Assembly: GCA_944363655.1 (NCBI GenBank) | Contig: CALVUU010000077.1 | Location: 1-7,008 of the forward strand | Direction: 5' to 3' | DNA: 7,008 nucleotides | Source: an uncultured Bacilli bacterium | GTDB lineage: Bacteria; Bacillota_I; Bacilli_A; RF39; UBA660 | Shown: positions 6,163-7,008 of the stretch, in pieces | Layout: each line of letters opens with the position of its first letter | How positions within the stretch are numbered: the first letter of the stretch is position 1 | Notes under the pieces: generated by a model | What the model was told of the DNA's origin: nothing | Databases searched by the model: none | What the model saw: the letters and a program-made list of their open reading frames with translations, nothing else | Translations under genes and position numbers: made by a program

Positions 6163-7008
6163 CTACTCCTCAATTAACGATAAACTAACGCGACCTTTTT
6201 CTTTTTCAATGCCACAAATATAAACGTTTATAATATCTCCAACTTTTAATATTTCACTCGGATGTTTGACATATTCTTTACTCAATTTAGATATGTGAAC
6301 TAAAGCATCATCGTGTAAACCAATGTCAACAAACGCTCCGAATGCTGTAACATTACGCACGGTTCCTTCTAAACTCATCCCAAGTTCCAAGTCATCAATC
6401 GTAAGAATATCACTACGTAAAGTCATTTGCTTTACCTCATCACGTGGATCTATTACACCATTAACTAAATTGTTTTTAATTAAATCCCATTTTTCTTCTG
6501 AAATATTATATTTATTCATCACTTCATTTTTATTTAAAGCATCAATTCTTTCTTTCATATAAAGAGTTCCAACTTTGGCAACTTCTATTTTATTATCTTG
6601 TAAAATTTTGTTAACTAATTCATAATCTTCTGGATGGATATTAGTTTTATCCAAAGGATTATCACCATTAAATATTCGCAAGAATCCTGCTGATTGTTCA
6701 AACGCTTTCTCATTATCTTCAATATTTCTTAATTCCTCACGAGATTTAATAGTTCCTTTTTTCTTACGATAATCAAGAATTTTTTTGATAATACTTTTGC
6801 TAAGACCCGAAACATAGTTTAAGATACTTTCACTAGCATTGTTTAGGTTTACTCCTACTTTATTAACTACTTTACTTACTACGAATCCTAGTTCTTCATC
6901 AAGTTCCTTTTGTTTTAAATCATGTTGATAAAGCCCCACTCCGATTGCTTTAGGGTCAATTTTAACAAGTTCCGATAAAGCATCTTGTAATCTTCTTCCA
7001 ATACTTAC
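6163..7008 (-). CDS. tex: Tex family RNA-binding transcription accessory protein, C-terminal part
   Basis: The last 281 codons of a Tex protein (full length about 720), open to the right window edge. The frame continues upstream of the GTG at 6939 as SIGRRLQDALSELVKIDPKA then IGVGLYQHDL. That is the conserved end of the YqgF-like domain, so 6939 is not the start. Next come the tandem helix-hairpin-helix region (fragment residues about 45-165, including VGVNLNNASESILNYVSGLS, then FEQSAGFLRI and NPLDKTNIHPE) and the S1 RNA-binding domain (about 208-279, GTVRNVTAFGAFVDIG, then LVHISKLS and GRVSLSL). Tex proteins bind nucleic acid in the cytoplasm and associate with the transcription elongation complex; in Bordetella and Streptococcus they affect expression of toxin and other genes. 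The gene ends TAG at 6163, one base before the next ATG, with which it overlaps in ribosome-binding-site sequence. Nothing looks damaged in the visible part. Confidence 0.95.
   Translation of the reverse strand, partial: VSIGRRLQDALSELVKIDPKAIGVGLYQHDLKQKELDEELGFVVSKVVNKVGVNLNNASESILNYVSGLSKSIIKKILDYRKKKGTIKSREELRNIEDNEKAFEQSAGFLRIFNGDNPLDKTNIHPEDYELVNKILQDNKIEVAKVGTLYMKERIDALNKNEVMNKYNISEEKWDLIKNNLVNGVIDPRDEVKQMTLRSDILTIDDLELGMSLEGTVRNVTAFGAFVDIGLHDDALVHISKLSKEYVKHPSEILKVGDIINVYICGIEKEKGRVSLSLIEE

Noticed and set aside
6162..6173. TTG 6173 as start of the unknown membrane protein
   Set aside because: That TTG begins the Shine-Dalgarno stretch itself; ATG 6161 downstream has the site at workable spacing and puts the hydrophobic segment right at the N-terminus.
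6937..6939. GTG 6939 as start of a 258-residue S1/HhH protein
   Set aside because: Conserved Tex sequence continues in frame upstream to the window edge, so the gene is an incomplete tex and not a short separate protein.

Overview
The window is very AT-rich and reads like the chromosome of a low-GC Gram-positive bacterium, most likely an uncultured gut Bacilli/Mollicutes-like lineage. The signs are Asn/Ile/Lys/Tyr-heavy proteins, AGGAGG-type ribosome binding sites, sigma-A-like promoters and short hairpin-plus-T terminators. Trp is encoded by TGG, and all seven stop codons visible are TAA or TAG. The lineage assignment is inference; no rRNA or taxonomic marker is present.

Layout, left to right. 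Positions 1-103 hold, on the minus strand, a fragment of a DDE integrase-core transposase cut by the window edge. A small XRE-type regulator (124-324, plus) follows and converges on a 677-residue membrane-anchored protein of unknown function with a zinc-metallopeptidase HELAH motif (339-2372, minus). The two share a palindromic terminator. Next is a compact minus-strand sufS-sufU pair (4032 down to 2434) for Fe-S cluster sulfur mobilisation, with its own promoter and terminator. The 4033-4301 intergenic region contains, on the plus strand, a strong extended -10 promoter feeding a self-contained, highly structured RNA of about 97 nt that ends in a rho-independent terminator. This looks like an unannotated small RNA, divergent from sufS.

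The right part is a minus-strand gene string: the 3' end of tex (S1/HhH RNA-binding protein, running off the right edge), then a single-pass membrane protein of unknown function starting 1 nt after the tex stop, then an AI-2E/PerM-family membrane protein with a TTG start. These three are probably co-transcribed.

The most unusual item is the candidate small RNA at 4207-4303. Second is the anchored HExxH protein. The housekeeping genes (tex, sufS, sufU, AI-2E family) are ordinary.
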